Shown here one piece after another: positions 1 to 9,330 of a stretch of DNA of 64,000 bases. The DNA comes from Arthrobacter sp. B1I2 (GTDB taxonomy: Bacteria > Actinomycetota > Actinomycetes > Actinomycetales > Micrococcaceae): NCBI RefSeq assembly GCF_030816485.1, contig NZ_JAUSYC010000001.1, positions 1,054,001 through 1,118,000 of the forward strand, read 5' to 3'. The number at the start of each line of letters is the position of its first letter. The stretch's first letter is position 1. Below the pieces are notes generated by a model. The model did no database searches and was not told where the DNA came from. It saw only the letters and a list, made by a program, of their open reading frames with translations. The position numbers were made by a program, and so were the translations under genes.

Positions 1-2
1 CT

Positions 3-203
3 GCATCGTTGCGTGAGCACGGTACGGGACTCGCTATCGTGGTGCGGGCGCTTCCTGCGTCCGCTTCCGCCAGCTGGGACCAGCTGCTGTCGGACTACAA
101 CGCTGCACTGGAATCTACGGTGAACCGGCTGGCTGGCCGCCCTCCACGGGCTGCCGCGAAAGGTTCAGCCGGTACAACACAGGAGGGGACAACGCGTGTC
201 TAA
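3..203 (+). CDS. rnpA: Ribonuclease P protein component, C-terminal part
   Basis: This is the 3' end of a gene cut by the left window edge; the frame is open from base 3. The visible residues include VVRALPASASASWDQLL, which resembles the C-terminal helix of RnpA (a family feature from memory). The product would be the protein subunit that helps the RNase P RNA trim pre-tRNA 5' leaders. The frame ends with a short basic tail and overlaps the start of yidD by 8 bases. The following yidD, yidC and jag give the canonical rpmH-rnpA-yidD-yidC order, which supports the call more than the short sequence does. The start and the catalytic RNR motif lie outside the window. Confidence 0.85.
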   Translation, partial: ASLREHGTGLAIVVRALPASASASWDQLLSDYNAALESTVNRLAGRPPRAAAKGSAGTTQEGTTRV

Positions 204-588
204 CGCCACCGCCGTCGTCGCCCGTTTCCGTGAGGTGCCTGCCGCCGTCGGGAAGTTCCTCTGGAACCTGCCCCGGAACGTCCTCATTCTTCTGCTGATG
301 GCCTATCGCAAGGTGGTTTCGCCCTTGTACGGGCCGGTCTGCAGATTCTTCCCTTCATGCTCGGCCTATGCCCTTGAAGCGGTCACCGTCCATGGCGCCG
401 TCAAGGGAAGCTGGCTCGCAGTCCGGCGCCTTGGCCACTGCCATCCATGGAACGCCGGCGGAGTGGACCACGTCCCCGCCGGTCACAGGGAATGGCCCGC
501 AGGCCAGACCCCCACAATTGTTGTGCTGAACAATCCGGACACGTACCTGGTTGCTCGGACTGATGAAGAAGGCCGCAGTGCGGCCTGA
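196..588 (+). CDS. yidD: Membrane protein insertion efficiency factor YidD
   Basis: A 130-residue protein with the YidD core at about residues 30-92: an amphipathic/hydrophobic segment, the YRKVVSPLYG region and the conserved Cys-rich part CRFFPSCSAYA, then GHCHPWNAGG and the terminal DHVP motif. YidD is a small membrane-associated protein that aids YidC-dependent insertion. The start is GTG at 196, chosen because a near-perfect AGGAGGGG ribosome site sits 8-15 bases upstream. The stretch after DHVP (about 30 residues) is longer than the minimal family core and shows no motif. The gene overlaps rnpA and is followed after 15 bases by yidC, so the three are probably co-transcribed. Confidence 0.95.
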   Translation: MSNATAVVARFREVPAAVGKFLWNLPRNVLILLLMAYRKVVSPLYGPVCRFFPSCSAYALEAVTVHGAVKGSWLAVRRLGHCHPWNAGGVDHVPAGHREWPAGQTPTIVVLNNPDTYLVARTDEEGRSAA

Positions 589-603
589 CGAATAGGGATA
601 AGT

Positions 604-1569
604 ATGGACTTCTTTGAAACAATCATGTTTCCGTTCAAGTGGCTTGTGTCCGTCATCATGGTGGGCTTCCATGAAGGCTTGAGCGCAATCGGCCTGCCGG
701 AAGCGTCGGGCTGGACGTGGACGTTGTCCATCATCGGTCTGGTGCTGGTGATCCGCGCCGCCCTGATCCCGGTATTCGTCAAGCAGATCAAGGCGCAGCG
801 CGGTATGCAGCTGCTCCAACCTGACCTGAAGAAACTGCAGGACAAGTACAAGGGCAAGACCGACCAGCTGTCCCGCCAGGCAATGGCGCAGGAACAGATG
901 GCCATGTACAAGAAGCACGGAACCAACCCGTTCTCCGCGTGCCTGCCCATGCTGATCCAGATGCCCTTCTTTTTCGCCCTGTTCCAGGTTCTTTCCGGCA
1001 TCAGTTCCGCCAAGACGCAGGGCAAAGGCATCGGTGCCATGAGCCAGGAACAGGTGGTGCAGTTCGATGAGTCCAGCATTTTCGGGGCTCCGCTGTCTGC
1101 CGCCCTGCTGCACGGCGGTGCCACCAACGTAGCCGTGGTGGTCCTGAGCATCGTGATGATCATCGCCATGACGGCCTCGCAGTTCATCACCCAGAAGCAG
1201 ATCATGGCCAAGAACATGTCTGAAGAGGCCATGGCAAGCCCGTTCATGCGCCAGCAGAAAATGATGCTGTACATCCTGCCCATCGTCTTCGGTGTGGGCG
1301 GCATCAACTTCCCCATCGGTGTCCTCATCTACTGGACCACCACCAACCTTTGGACCATGGGCCAGCAGTTCTTCGTCATTCGCCGCATGCCGACGCCGGG
1401 ATCCCCCGCAGCAAAGGCCCTCGCCGAACGTCGCGCCGCCAAGGGCCTGCCCGCCCTGTCTGTGCTGACCGGCAAGCGGGATGAAGCAGCCGATGCCGCC
1501 GCGGCTGCCGCAGTTGAGATCAAGGGACAGCGCGTTCAGCCCCAGCGTAAGAACAGGAAGAAGAAGTAA
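604..1569 (+). CDS. yidC: Membrane protein insertase YidC/Oxa1
   Basis: A 321-residue insertase of the short Gram-positive/actinobacterial type without the large periplasmic domain. Hydrophobic segments fall near residues 12-30, 40-60, 115-140, 170-195 and 225-250. The groove arginine that contacts substrates is probably Arg51 in LVIRAALIPV. The cytoplasmic loop QIKAQRGMQLLQPDLKKLQ is typical. The C-terminus is a basic tail ending in KNRKKK, likely contacting the ribosome. The product inserts proteins into the cytoplasmic membrane alone or with SecYEG. The stop codon overlaps the jag start by one base (TAATG), which indicates translational coupling. Confidence 0.96.
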   Translation: MDFFETIMFPFKWLVSVIMVGFHEGLSAIGLPEASGWTWTLSIIGLVLVIRAALIPVFVKQIKAQRGMQLLQPDLKKLQDKYKGKTDQLSRQAMAQEQMAMYKKHGTNPFSACLPMLIQMPFFFALFQVLSGISSAKTQGKGIGAMSQEQVVQFDESSIFGAPLSAALLHGGATNVAVVVLSIVMIIAMTASQFITQKQIMAKNMSEEAMASPFMRQQKMMLYILPIVFGVGGINFPIGVLIYWTTTNLWTMGQQFFVIRRMPTPGSPAAKALAERRAAKGLPALSVLTGKRDEAADAAAAAAVEIKGQRVQPQRKNRKKK

Positions 1570-2132
1570 TGTCAGCCGAGAGCACCGAGCACGCCTTCTC
1601 TGAAGAGATCGAAGATCAGGACGAGTCCGTGAACCAGGATGCTTCGTCCGCCAAGGGTTCGGCTGTCAGCCGCCTCGAGGAAGAGGGGGACGTGGCTGCG
1701 GACTACCTGGAGGAACTGCTGGACATCGCCGATATCGACGGCGACATCGACATTGAGGTCCGTAACGGCCGGACGTACATCTCCATCGTGGCCGAAGAGG
1801 AATCCGAAGGGCTGGAAGGCCTGGTGGGCGAAGACGGCGAGGTCCTTGAAGCCCTCCAGGAGCTCACCAGGCTGGCCGTCCTGTCCGCCACCGAAAACCG
1901 TTCCCGGCTTGTCCTGGACATCAACGGCTACCGCCAGGAACGCACCGGGCATCTGCAGAAGATCGCCGAGGATGCCGCAGCTTCCGTGAAGGAAACCGGC
2001 AAGTCGGTGGCCTTGGAACCGATGAGCGCCTACGAACGCAAGATCGTGCATGATGCCGTGGCCGACCTCGGCCTGGTCAGCGAGTCCGAGGGCGAAGGCG
2101 CCGGACGCCACATTGTTGTTTCCGCAGACTAG
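1569..2132 (+). CDS. jag: RNA-binding protein Jag/KhpB (KH and R3H domains)
   Basis: A 187-residue protein. The N-terminal 40 residues are acidic and low complexity. A KH-like domain follows (about 50-115), including GLVGEDGEVLEALQELTRLAV. The R3H domain (about 120-187) carries NGYRQERTGHLQKIA and the YERKIVHDAVADL motif in which the R3H arginine and histidine are visible. KhpB/Jag proteins bind RNA, and in several Gram-positive bacteria they influence cell elongation and division. The ATG overlaps the yidC stop by one base. The N-terminal Jag-N domain of Bacillus-type proteins is absent, as is common in actinobacteria. Confidence 0.93.
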   Translation: MSAESTEHAFSEEIEDQDESVNQDASSAKGSAVSRLEEEGDVAADYLEELLDIADIDGDIDIEVRNGRTYISIVAEEESEGLEGLVGEDGEVLEALQELTRLAVLSATENRSRLVLDINGYRQERTGHLQKIAEDAAASVKETGKSVALEPMSAYERKIVHDAVADLGLVSESEGEGAGRHIVVSAD

Positions 2133-2152
2133 AGAATGCTGACCCGATAACC

Positions 2153-2803
2153 ATGGTTGACATCACGGCAGCAGAGCTTCGCGCTGCTGAGAAGATCTTC
2201 GGCGACCGCCTGGAACTTGCCAAGCGCTATGTGGAGCACCTGGCCACTTCCGGTACGGAGCGCGGCTTGATTGGCCCGCGCGAGGTTCCCCGGCTGTGGA
2301 GCCGCCACGTGCTCAATTGTGCTGTCATCGAAAGCGAGATCGCCCACGGAAGCCACGTTGCCGACGTCGGAAGCGGCGCCGGACTGCCGGGCCTGTGCCT
2401 TGCCATTGCGCGCCCCGACCTTGAGTTGACGCTCATCGAACCCCTGGAGCGCCGGGTGATCTGGCTTCAGGAAGTGGTTGATGACCTTGGCCTGGACAAC
2501 GTCACAGTCATGCGCTCCAGGGCCGAGCTTGCCGTGGGGCACGTGGAGGCTGACGTGGTCACGGCCCGGGCGGTATCCGCGTTGACCAATCTTGCCGGCC
2601 TCACCATCCCGCTTCTTGGCGGTCACGGTGAAGTTGTTGCCATTAAAGGCCGCAGCGCGGGCGAGGAAATCGAGAAGGCGGCCAAGACCATCCGCAAACT
2701 GGGTGGCGTCGAGACTTCTGTGCGGACCGTCGGTGACAACCTCCTGGAGGAGCCCACCACGGTGGTCCGCATCGTGGTGAAGAAGTCCCAAAAGAAGTCC
2801 TAA
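2153..2803 (+). CDS. rsmG: 16S rRNA (guanine-527-N7) methyltransferase RsmG
   Basis: A 216-residue Rossmann-fold methyltransferase. The SAM-binding motif VADVGSGAGLPGL spans residues 69-81, and RHVLNCAVIE just before it is typical of GidB. RsmG methylates G527 in the 530 loop of 16S rRNA using S-adenosylmethionine; loss of function gives low-level streptomycin resistance in several bacteria. The length matches the family. The gene follows jag after 20 bases and precedes parA, the standard actinobacterial order. The gap to parA (89 bases) contains a short GCTGAC/GTCAGC hairpin without a T run, so read-through into parA is possible. Confidence 0.95.
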   Translation: MVDITAAELRAAEKIFGDRLELAKRYVEHLATSGTERGLIGPREVPRLWSRHVLNCAVIESEIAHGSHVADVGSGAGLPGLCLAIARPDLELTLIEPLERRVIWLQEVVDDLGLDNVTVMRSRAELAVGHVEADVVTARAVSALTNLAGLTIPLLGGHGEVVAIKGRSAGEEIEKAAKTIRKLGGVETSVRTVGDNLLEEPTTVVRIVVKKSQKKS

Positions 2804-2892
2804 TGCGGGCCCGCTGACGGCTGTCAGCAGGCCGGAGCAGCTAGGCTAGACAACGGCAGCAAATTTGGCTGAACGAGAGTGAGTGTGCCCCA

Positions 2893-3972
2893 GTGACCAG
2901 TAGTGAAGCCTCCGCACAACGGATCCCGCCGTTTGTGTCCTTGGGGTCGGCACGTTCTGTCGCTGGTTCGGGGCTGGCAGGCACGGCCATGGCTCCCGGG
3001 AGAGGTGGAAATCACCCCAAGACGGTTGCGAGCTCCTCCGGCAATGCAGTTTCACGTGAAACAACCTCTTCCGGTCGATCGAACGTCATTGATGCGATTG
3101 ATGACTCAAGCCCTATTGCCCGTGAGCTTGCGCATGAGACGAAGCGCCGTGAGCGATTGGTGGGCCGTCAGCTCCCGCGCCCTGAAGAGACCCGCATCTT
3201 CACCGTTTCCAATCAAAAGGGCGGTGTTGGTAAAACCACCACCACCGTGAACATCGCTGCTGCACTGGCGGCGGCCGGACTGAACGTCCTGGTCATCGAT
3301 ATTGATCCCCAGGGGAATGCGTCCACCGCGCTGGGAATTGAACACCATGCCGACGTGGACAGCATTTACGACGTGCTCATCAACGACCTCCCGCTGGCCG
3401 ATGTTGTTGCCCCGTGCCCTGACATTGGAAAACTCATCTGTGCCCCGGCCACGATCCATCTCGCAGGTGCCGAGATTGAACTGGTTTCGCTCGTTGCCCG
3501 CGAACAGCGGCTGCGGAGGGCCATCGACGTCTACGCGAAGACGCGTGAGAAGAATGGTGAAGAGCGCCTCGACTACGTCTTCATCGACTGTCCGCCGAGC
3601 CTGGGGCTGCTGACGGTCAACGCCTTTTGTGCTGCCAGTGAGGTGCTGATCCCTATCCAATGCGAGTACTACGCGTTGGAAGGCCTCAGCCAGCTCCTCA
3701 AAAACATCGAGATGATCCAGAAGCACCTCAACGCGGACCTCGTTGTTTCAACCATCCTTTTGACGATGTACGACGGCCGAACCAACCTCGCTGCACAGGT
3801 TGCCGCGGAGGTACGTCAACACTTCCCCGACCAGGTGCTCTCGGCTGTGGTTCCGCGCTCGGTGCGGATTTCCGAAGCTCCCAGTTACCAGCAGACCGTC
3901 ATGACGTACGATCCGTCGTCCAGTGGCGCACTGTCCTACCTGGAAGCCGCAGCCGAAATAGCGGAACGCTAA
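2893..3972 (+). CDS. parA: Chromosome partitioning ATPase ParA (Soj)
   Basis: A 359-residue Walker-type ATPase. The deviant Walker A motif KGGVGKTT lies near residues 110-117, Walker A' is DIDPQGNAST and Walker B is YVFIDCPP. It forms ATP-dependent dimers on DNA and moves ParB-parS complexes during chromosome segregation. The first ~100 residues are a low-complexity extension ahead of the ATPase core. Within it, SRET is encoded by a perfect parS palindrome (3049-3062), so the extension is constrained at DNA level. The start is GTG at 2893; no strong Shine-Dalgarno is visible, so a start further in is possible. parB follows after 66 bases. Confidence 0.95.
   Translation: MTSSEASAQRIPPFVSLGSARSVAGSGLAGTAMAPGRGGNHPKTVASSSGNAVSRETTSSGRSNVIDAIDDSSPIARELAHETKRRERLVGRQLPRPEETRIFTVSNQKGGVGKTTTTVNIAAALAAAGLNVLVIDIDPQGNASTALGIEHHADVDSIYDVLINDLPLADVVAPCPDIGKLICAPATIHLAGAEIELVSLVAREQRLRRAIDVYAKTREKNGEERLDYVFIDCPPSLGLLTVNAFCAASEVLIPIQCEYYALEGLSQLLKNIEMIQKHLNADLVVSTILLTMYDGRTNLAAQVAAEVRQHFPDQVLSAVVPRSVRISEAPSYQQTVMTYDPSSSGALSYLEAAAEIAER
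3049..3062. promoter_or_regulatory. parS centromere site 1 (inside parA)
   Basis: Perfect 14-bp palindrome GTTTCACGTGAAAC, the core of the ParB-binding site. It lies in frame within the 5' part of parA and encodes part of the residues AVSRET. Confidence 0.97.
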
Positions 3973-4038
3973 AATCTTCAATACCGCAACGCACGGAGCC
4001 AGGCTGGTCCTGGGCTCTACCACTGGAGGGATTTACCC

Positions 4039-5340
4039 ATGAGCGAGAAGCGACGGGGCCTAGGCCGCGGTCTTGGCGCGCTGATTCCTAGTTCCGCCGC
4101 AACCAATGGGTCCGGGAACGGTGGGGCGGTATCCCGGCCTGTGGATCTGTTCTTTCCGGAAGGCCGCAAGAAGACGGAGCCGCTGGAACAACCTGCAGAG
4201 GCGCCCGCTGCCGAGACGCAGGACAGTGAAGCCACAGTTCCCGACCCGCGGCCGTCTGCAGCTAAGCCAGCAGCCGTCGAGTCCGTATCAGACCAGGACA
4301 GCGACGGTAAGAAGTCGGCTTCTGCAACTATCGGGGCTCCGGCAAAAAAGTCTGCTGCAAAGAAGACTCCCGCGGCAAGCTCCGTGAGGGGACGCGAAGC
4401 CTCCCCTGCAGTGGATGAAACTCCGGTTGCGCCTGAGGCTGACAGTGCGGCCGGCAACGCAGGAGCGATGCTGACTGCCGGAGCGAAGGCGCCGGAGGAC
4501 ACCGGTGTTGAGCTGGTTGAAGTACCCGGTGCCCGCTTTGCAGAAATTCCGGTCTCCGACATCCATCCGAACCGGAAGCAGCCCCGGAATGTCTTCGATG
4601 AAGACGACATGGCTGAGCTGGTGCACTCGGTTAGGGAAATCGGCGTCCTTCAGCCAATTGTGGTTCGTAGTTCAACCGAACCCGGTAGCGAGCCGTACGA
4701 ACTTGTCATGGGTGAGCGCCGCTGGCGTGCCGTGCAGGCAGCGGGGCTGGAAACCATACCCGCCATCATCCGGGACACCACCGACGATGACCTTCTCCGG
4801 GACGCGCTGCTTGAGAACCTCCACCGGAGCCAGCTGAACCCCCTTGAAGAGGCTGCCGCGTACCAGCAGCTCCTCGAAGACTTCGGCACCACCCACGAGC
4901 AGCTCGCGGACCGCATTGGCCGTTCCCGGCCCCAGGTGTCCAACACTCTTCGCCTGTTGAAGCTTCCCCCACTGGTGCAGCGGCGTGTTGCTGCTGGTGT
5001 GCTGTCCGCCGGCCATGCGCGGGCGCTTCTGGCACTTCCTGACGCTGCCGCCATGGAGCGCCTTGCGCAGAAGATTGTTGCTGAAGGAATGTCTGTTCGT
5101 GCCACGGAGGAGGCAGTCACCCTTTACCAGGATCCGACCAAGCCCGCCAAGAACAACGTTCCGCGTCCTGGCGCGCGGCATGAGCGCCTGGACTACCTTG
5201 CCTCCTCGCTCTCGGATCGCCTGGATACCAACGTCAAGATCTCCCTTGGGGTAAGGAAGGGCAAAGTCAGTATCGAATTTGCCAGTGTAGAGGACCTCAA
5301 CCGGATTATGGATGTACTGGCTCCCGGTTCAACTAACTAG
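4039..5340 (+). CDS. parB: Chromosome partitioning protein ParB (Spo0J), CTP switch
   Basis: A 433-residue protein. The first ~160 residues are a variable Ala/Pro/Lys-rich linker. The ParB N-domain starts near [17 protein letters not shown] and contains the CTP-binding GERRWRA box. The helix-turn-helix is [19 protein letters not shown], and a short C-terminal dimerisation region follows. ParB loads at parS, uses CTP to slide onto neighbouring DNA and is the substrate of ParA. The eight parS sites in this window are its expected targets. The ATG at 4039 has a GGAGGG ribosome site. A strong terminator follows immediately, so the rsmG-parA-parB direction of transcription ends here. Confidence 0.96.
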   Translation: MSEKRRGLGRGLGALIPSSAATNGSGNGGAVSRPVDLFFPEGRKKTEPLEQPAEAPAAETQDSEATVPDPRPSAAKPAAVESVSDQDSDGKKSASATIGAPAKKSAAKKTPAASSVRGREASPAVDETPVAPEADSAAGNAGAMLTAGAKAPEDTGVELVEVPGARFAEIPVSDIHPNRKQPRNVFDEDDMAELVHSVREIGVLQPIVVRSSTEPGSEPYELVMGERRWRAVQAAGLETIPAIIRDTTDDDLLRDALLENLHRSQLNPLEEAAAYQQLLEDFGTTHEQLADRIGRSRPQVSNTLRLLKLPPLVQRRVAAGVLSAGHARALLALPDAAAMERLAQKIVAEGMSVRATEEAVTLYQDPTKPAKNNVPRPGARHERLDYLASSLSDRLDTNVKISLGVRKGKVSIEFASVEDLNRIMDVLAPGSTN

Positions 5341-5349
5341 CCTGTCCGC

Positions 5350-5390
5350 AAAAGGCCCGATTCATTGCGAATCGGGCCTTTTGTTGTTCC
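5350..5390 (+). terminator. Rho-independent terminator after parB
   Basis: A perfect 14-bp stem, AAAAGGCCCGATTC (5350-5363) against its complement (5369-5382), with a 5-base loop, then TTGTTGTT. It starts 10 bases after the parB stop and separates parB from the gene-free region. Confidence 0.93.
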
Positions 5391-5776
5391 TCTGAACATC
5401 TGCGGGCTCCACCTGGTTCAATTCATCGTTTGCCTGCTCCACGTATGACTCCCCTTCCGTCGGGCGGGGACGCCCGTGGCTAGTGGATACGCCTCCGGGT
5501 AAGGAACGGCAGTCCTCAGATGTCGGTTTGTAAATGTCCGGCAGGTCTCAACGTGCATCCATGTACTGTGCTTTGCATCTTCGGTCTTCAAGCGGTTGGG
5601 CGCCACGAACACCCAACAATGCACCTTTATCTCGCAGCAGTGACTGCAATTGGGTGCTTGAGGTTCGGTTGTTGAGCCGTTCCCCTAAGCCGGTGGCAGG
5701 TGTTCACTGCGCTCGTGAGACGGCAAGCTTCCTAGGTGCGTGCTCGCCTGACAACCTGCACCGAAGTACCGGTAGT

Positions 5777-5790
5777 GTTTCACGTGAAAC
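5777..5790. promoter_or_regulatory. parS centromere site 2
   Basis: Perfect GTTTCACGTGAAAC palindrome, the first site in the gene-free region, 437 bases after the parB stop codon. Confidence 0.96.
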
Positions 5791-6087
5791 GGCCTCTTGA
5801 AGCCTCGGACGTAGCTGGCTCCGCTTTCGAGGGTGCGCCCTTCTCGTTTAGCGGCTTCTGCTCAAAGCCGGATGCTCCGTGAGTAGCGGAATAGCAGGAT
5901 GGGAACTGTTTCGCGACGGTGTTGGTGCAGCGAGTGAGGGCCATTTTTGATTTCCGGGTTCGCCTACGGACCTGCCGGGCCTGTTCTAATTCGGTGCCCG
6001 GCGGACTGTATCGCGGTCCAGTTTTCTGAGCTTCGTAACCTGGTTGCTGCCTGGTATCGCTTGTGCGGCACGTCTTTGAGGCGGTGT

Positions 6088-6120
6088 TTGCAATAATAAA
6101 GATTCGAAGATGAGTTTTCT
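6088..6120. other. AT-rich stretch in the gene-free region
   Basis: A 33-base stretch with 9 G or C (about 27% GC), in sharp contrast to its surroundings. It could be an easily melted element or a promoter region; nothing else identifies it. Confidence 0.35.
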
Positions 6121-6414
6121 CGAGTTTGGGCGCCGGGGTCCCGTTCATTCTCACGACGAGCGAGTCCACCTCTACCGTCTTCCCGCGGACCTTTCGCTAG
6201 TATGTCGGGTGCCCGTGCGGCCCTGGGCCGGCCTACTGGGGTAGTCAGGCGGTCAGGGAGGCCATGCTGGTGGAAGGTACCGGCGCCCGCCGCCGCCACA
6301 CGGATGGTCCGTGCTCTGCTTTATAGGCGTGACCAACAGCTTGTGCCCGCCGAGATTGGTGGTATTCACCAACCAAGCAGAGCTTGCAGTCAGCTTCGTC
6401 TGACTCCATTATCG

Positions 6415-6428
6415 GTTTCACGTGAAAC
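6415..6428. promoter_or_regulatory. parS centromere site 3
   Basis: Perfect GTTTCACGTGAAAC palindrome. It pairs with the next site 95 bp away, the closest spacing in the window. Confidence 0.96.
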
Positions 6429-6509
6429 GATCCTGTTCCTTTGGGCTTACACTTCATCCCAATTCGCTTTGATGTGCGCCCGCTCCTGCGGATCTTTGGG
6501 GCAGCGAGC

Positions 6510-6523
6510 GTTTCACGTGAAAC
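6510..6523. promoter_or_regulatory. parS centromere site 4
   Basis: Perfect GTTTCACGTGAAAC palindrome, 95 bp (about nine helical turns) from site 3. Confidence 0.96.
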
Positions 6524-7286
6524 ACCGTGCGACTCCAACGACAGATAGCGCGGCGGTCGGTTATGCCACCTTTATCCGGTACTCGCCCTCATCCGCGTAG
6601 TCTCTTCTTGAGACACCGCCTGATGTAGAGCTGCATACATGTCGCTGATCGTGGCGGCCCTGTTGCTCAGCGTCTTGTATGGTGCTTGTGAGCGACTCCC
6701 CGACCTAGTCGCGTTCGTTCGTGGGTCGCCCCCTTCAGGAAGCTCCCCGGATTTCGTTTCACCTTCTCGGAGCTCATCGACAGTGTGGGTGTGCGGCTTC
6801 TCAGCAGCATGCCAGCCTACAGTGTCAGCCTTCCCGGCGACATTACACCATCGGTCGTGGCTGCTAATCACAGGTCCTGGTCAGCACTAGGAGGAATTCC
6901 AGGTTGTGATCACTGGTGCCTTGTTTCTGTTTTCAGCTGGCTCTTAGACTCACGTGGAGGGCCGTCCCAGGAAGTAGCGATGCGCTCCCCCGTCACTTCC
7001 TGGCCATCGGACGTGCGGTTCATTCTATAGCGGCTACTCGCGGGACTTTGTCGGGTGGCCATAGCCAATTGCCCCATCGGGTTTGGACAGTCGGACGGGA
7101 GGCAAATAGCGGGCTCGTTACCAGGGCTAGGGCCTCAGCGGCGGTTCACAGGGGGTCTTTTGCTTGTCCAACTTAGGCGGCAGCGCGGCGGATGGAGGCC
7201 CATCCGTTTACAGAAGGTACGACGCCCCCACATACCTTATTCGCTGCTAGGTGACTTCCTCGAACCATCTGCCGCTTGTGGTCCAT

Positions 7287-7338
7287 TGTGGATAGCCGTG
7301 TGGATAAGTCTGTGAAAAAAACTCCCAGCCTATCCACA
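7287..7338. promoter_or_regulatory. DnaA-box cluster A
   Basis: Three 9-mers resembling DnaA boxes: TGTGGATAG at 7287-7295, TGTGGATAA at 7299-7307 (complement TTATCCACA, the consensus box) and CTATCCACA at 7330-7338 on the other strand. An A-run (7314-7321) lies between the second and third boxes. The arrangement is two close boxes on one strand facing a third. Confidence 0.65.
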
Positions 7339-7426
7339 GCAGGCTTGTCCGGGTTCGCGGCTGTGTTGCCGCCCGGCCCACCTCCAGCCGCAGCTTGTGC
7401 CGGGGCGTACGGTTGCACCAGTACCT

Positions 7427-7440
7427 GTTTCACGTGAAAC
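7427..7440. promoter_or_regulatory. parS centromere site 5
   Basis: Perfect GTTTCACGTGAAAC palindrome. It lies between the two DnaA-box clusters and close to the midpoint of the gene-free region. Confidence 0.96.
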
Positions 7441-7643
7441 ACGCGCAGGGGGTGTTGTCCGCCCTACCCGAACGCCGAATCAGACGACTTTTGTTTGTTT
7501 TCCCCCGATCTCGGTGGGCCCGGGCCGCTGTCGACCGGTGCGCGCTGGGGTCGATCCTGCGCCTCGCCCACGTTAGCCCTGCCTAGACTCCCCGCACCCG
7601 CGCCAGAGGGCGCCTCATAGGCGGGTGGGACCCCAAGCATGGC

Positions 7644-7698
7644 TGTGGATAAGTATGTGGACGCCGCCCGATCGCCCTGTGGATAACAATGTGGACAA
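7644..7698 (-). promoter_or_regulatory. DnaA-box cluster B
   Basis: Four boxes in the same orientation within 55 bp: TGTGGATAA (7644-7652), TGTGGACGC (7656-7664, weak), TGTGGATAA (7678-7686) and TGTGGACAA (7690-7698). Complements include two TTATCCACA consensus boxes and TTGTCCACA, the form favoured in high-GC actinobacteria. The 12-bp steps inside each pair would place neighbouring boxes close to one helical turn apart. This density is far above chance. Confidence 0.75.
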
Positions 7699-8234
7699 AG
7701 TGGCCCGGTCCGGTGCCGGGACTGAACATCGGACTGCTGGGCGTGTCGAAGTAGCTATGGCGGAGCAGTGGCAGGTGTCTGACCAGACGGAGTACCGCTC
7801 TTGCTGCTTCGTTAGGTATCTGCCACGGCATGCTTTGCCGTAGTCAAACTAACGTCCCCTGCGCTCTCACAGTAGGGAGCGAAAGTAAGCGCATAGACCG
7901 AAAGTTGCGGCTGGGTCAGCAGGATCATCAACGGTGACGGGTGGGATGGCGCCTGGACTCTCCCGTCATGTCGCACACCACATCTAAAGGAGGCTTCGCA
8001 ACTGTGCTGCCTCCGCATGGAGCGCTGGCCATGAAGAAAGGGCGCGGAACGTACCGCTATTGCGCCTTCAAGGATTGGAATTGTAACGTGCCGCATCAGC
8101 AACGCCGGTAGGCGGTTGGAGGAACATTTTCTAGACCGGCCGCCACGGCGCGGCATCTCCGTTGCGATGCCGCTGTACAAGGTGCTCTCATGCACGTGCA
8201 GCGGGCTTCGACGGCGACCAGTCTTGGACCGGCT

Positions 8235-8248
8235 GTTTCACGTGAAAC
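8235..8248. promoter_or_regulatory. parS centromere site 6
   Basis: Perfect GTTTCACGTGAAAC palindrome, 808 bp from site 5. Confidence 0.96.
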
Positions 8249-8980
8249 GCTCCCGGCGCGGAGCCGCAGCATGCAGGCAATGCGCGTGAGCTCTCGCCTG
8301 TTTCCAGCAGGCGCTCGTGCTCGTAGTTGAGCAAACTTTCTCTGCTGGAACTACACAAATGCCGCTTCGCTCTCATTTGCGCCTTGCGCCGCATTAGGTC
8401 CTTCCCGATAGTGCAATGATTGGGGTCCGCGCTCCGTTGGACTAGCAGCCTTTGCGAATGTGTGGTGCTGCGGCTCCGTGTAGCGGTGGTGGGGGATAGA
8501 TACGGAGGCGCGGGCTGCCGCCCGAAGGTACGTGGCCGACCCATCGCCGACAAAGAAGCTTGGTCGTCCATGGACCCTGCGGGGAGCGTGCCTCAACGCG
8601 CCAATGGGACGCAGGCTGGGCTCTTGATGAGTCACGCATAAGCGGACAGTGTGGGCGGTGGCGGTGTATCTGTCTACCGGCAAACATTCCTGGCGCCGGA
8701 AGGAATTCAAATTGACTCCCGGTCCATCCCGGGCATTTAGCAGTGCGGCGTATGCGGTACTGCCTACTCGGGTAGCCTTGTTTTCACGAGGAATATTTTT
8801 TAGTCGGGCATGCTCCGCGCTGGGGATCCCGGAGTCGGGTGCCGATTGCCGTGCAAGCACGGCAAAACGGGTTGAGGATCTTTCCGGGCGGGCATGCACC
8901 TACATGCAGACTGACTTTGAGGCACGTGCACTTAGGTTGTTGGCTCAGCCGGCGTAGATGAACCGCGTGAACGTCAGCCT

Positions 8981-8994
8981 GTTTCACGTGAAAC
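8981..8994. promoter_or_regulatory. parS centromere site 7
   Basis: Perfect GTTTCACGTGAAAC palindrome, 746 bp from site 6. Confidence 0.96.
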
Positions 8995-9316
8995 ACGAGC
9001 TGGCCGAAAGCTCCGGTATCGGGATCAATAATTGGGAAGTCCCGTGCGGGCAGGGGGGTCTGTGCGACGCGCAATGCAAAGTGCGGACCCGGCACTATCC
9101 AGGGCCTCGGACACTGTAGATGGTTCGCTCGCAGTCATTTCGATGCGTGATCTCAATCTTGTAAGCGCGCGCTGATGGGGAAGTCATGCAGCACGCACGT
9201 TCGACAGCCCTAGGCTCACGCCTGCCGGTTAAGAGTCAGCCCAGCCAATCCGCTATCGGAGTCCACAAACCCGGGAAAAGGGAGCGTCCACGCAGCAGCG
9301 CACCTGCGTAGCGCGC

Positions 9317-9330
9317 GTTTCACGTGAAAC
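9317..9330. promoter_or_regulatory. parS centromere site 8
   Basis: Perfect GTTTCACGTGAAAC palindrome, the last site, about 90 bp beyond the trxA terminator hairpin. No further copy was found to base 64000. Confidence 0.96.

Noticed and set aside
355..1328. Long minus-strand frames across yidD and yidC
   Set aside because: They are antisense shadows of two clear genes with conserved motifs on the plus strand.
7287..7698. Calling this region the primary oriC
   Set aside because: Both flanking gene blocks run towards it, and the dnaA-rpmH side expected to the left is outside the window. I kept it as a DnaA-binding cluster only.
8351..8899. A 182-codon minus-strand frame inside the gene-free region
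   Set aside because: No domain, no ribosome site, composition unlike the neighbouring genes, and the region contains other overlapping frames of the same quality. Treated as chance.
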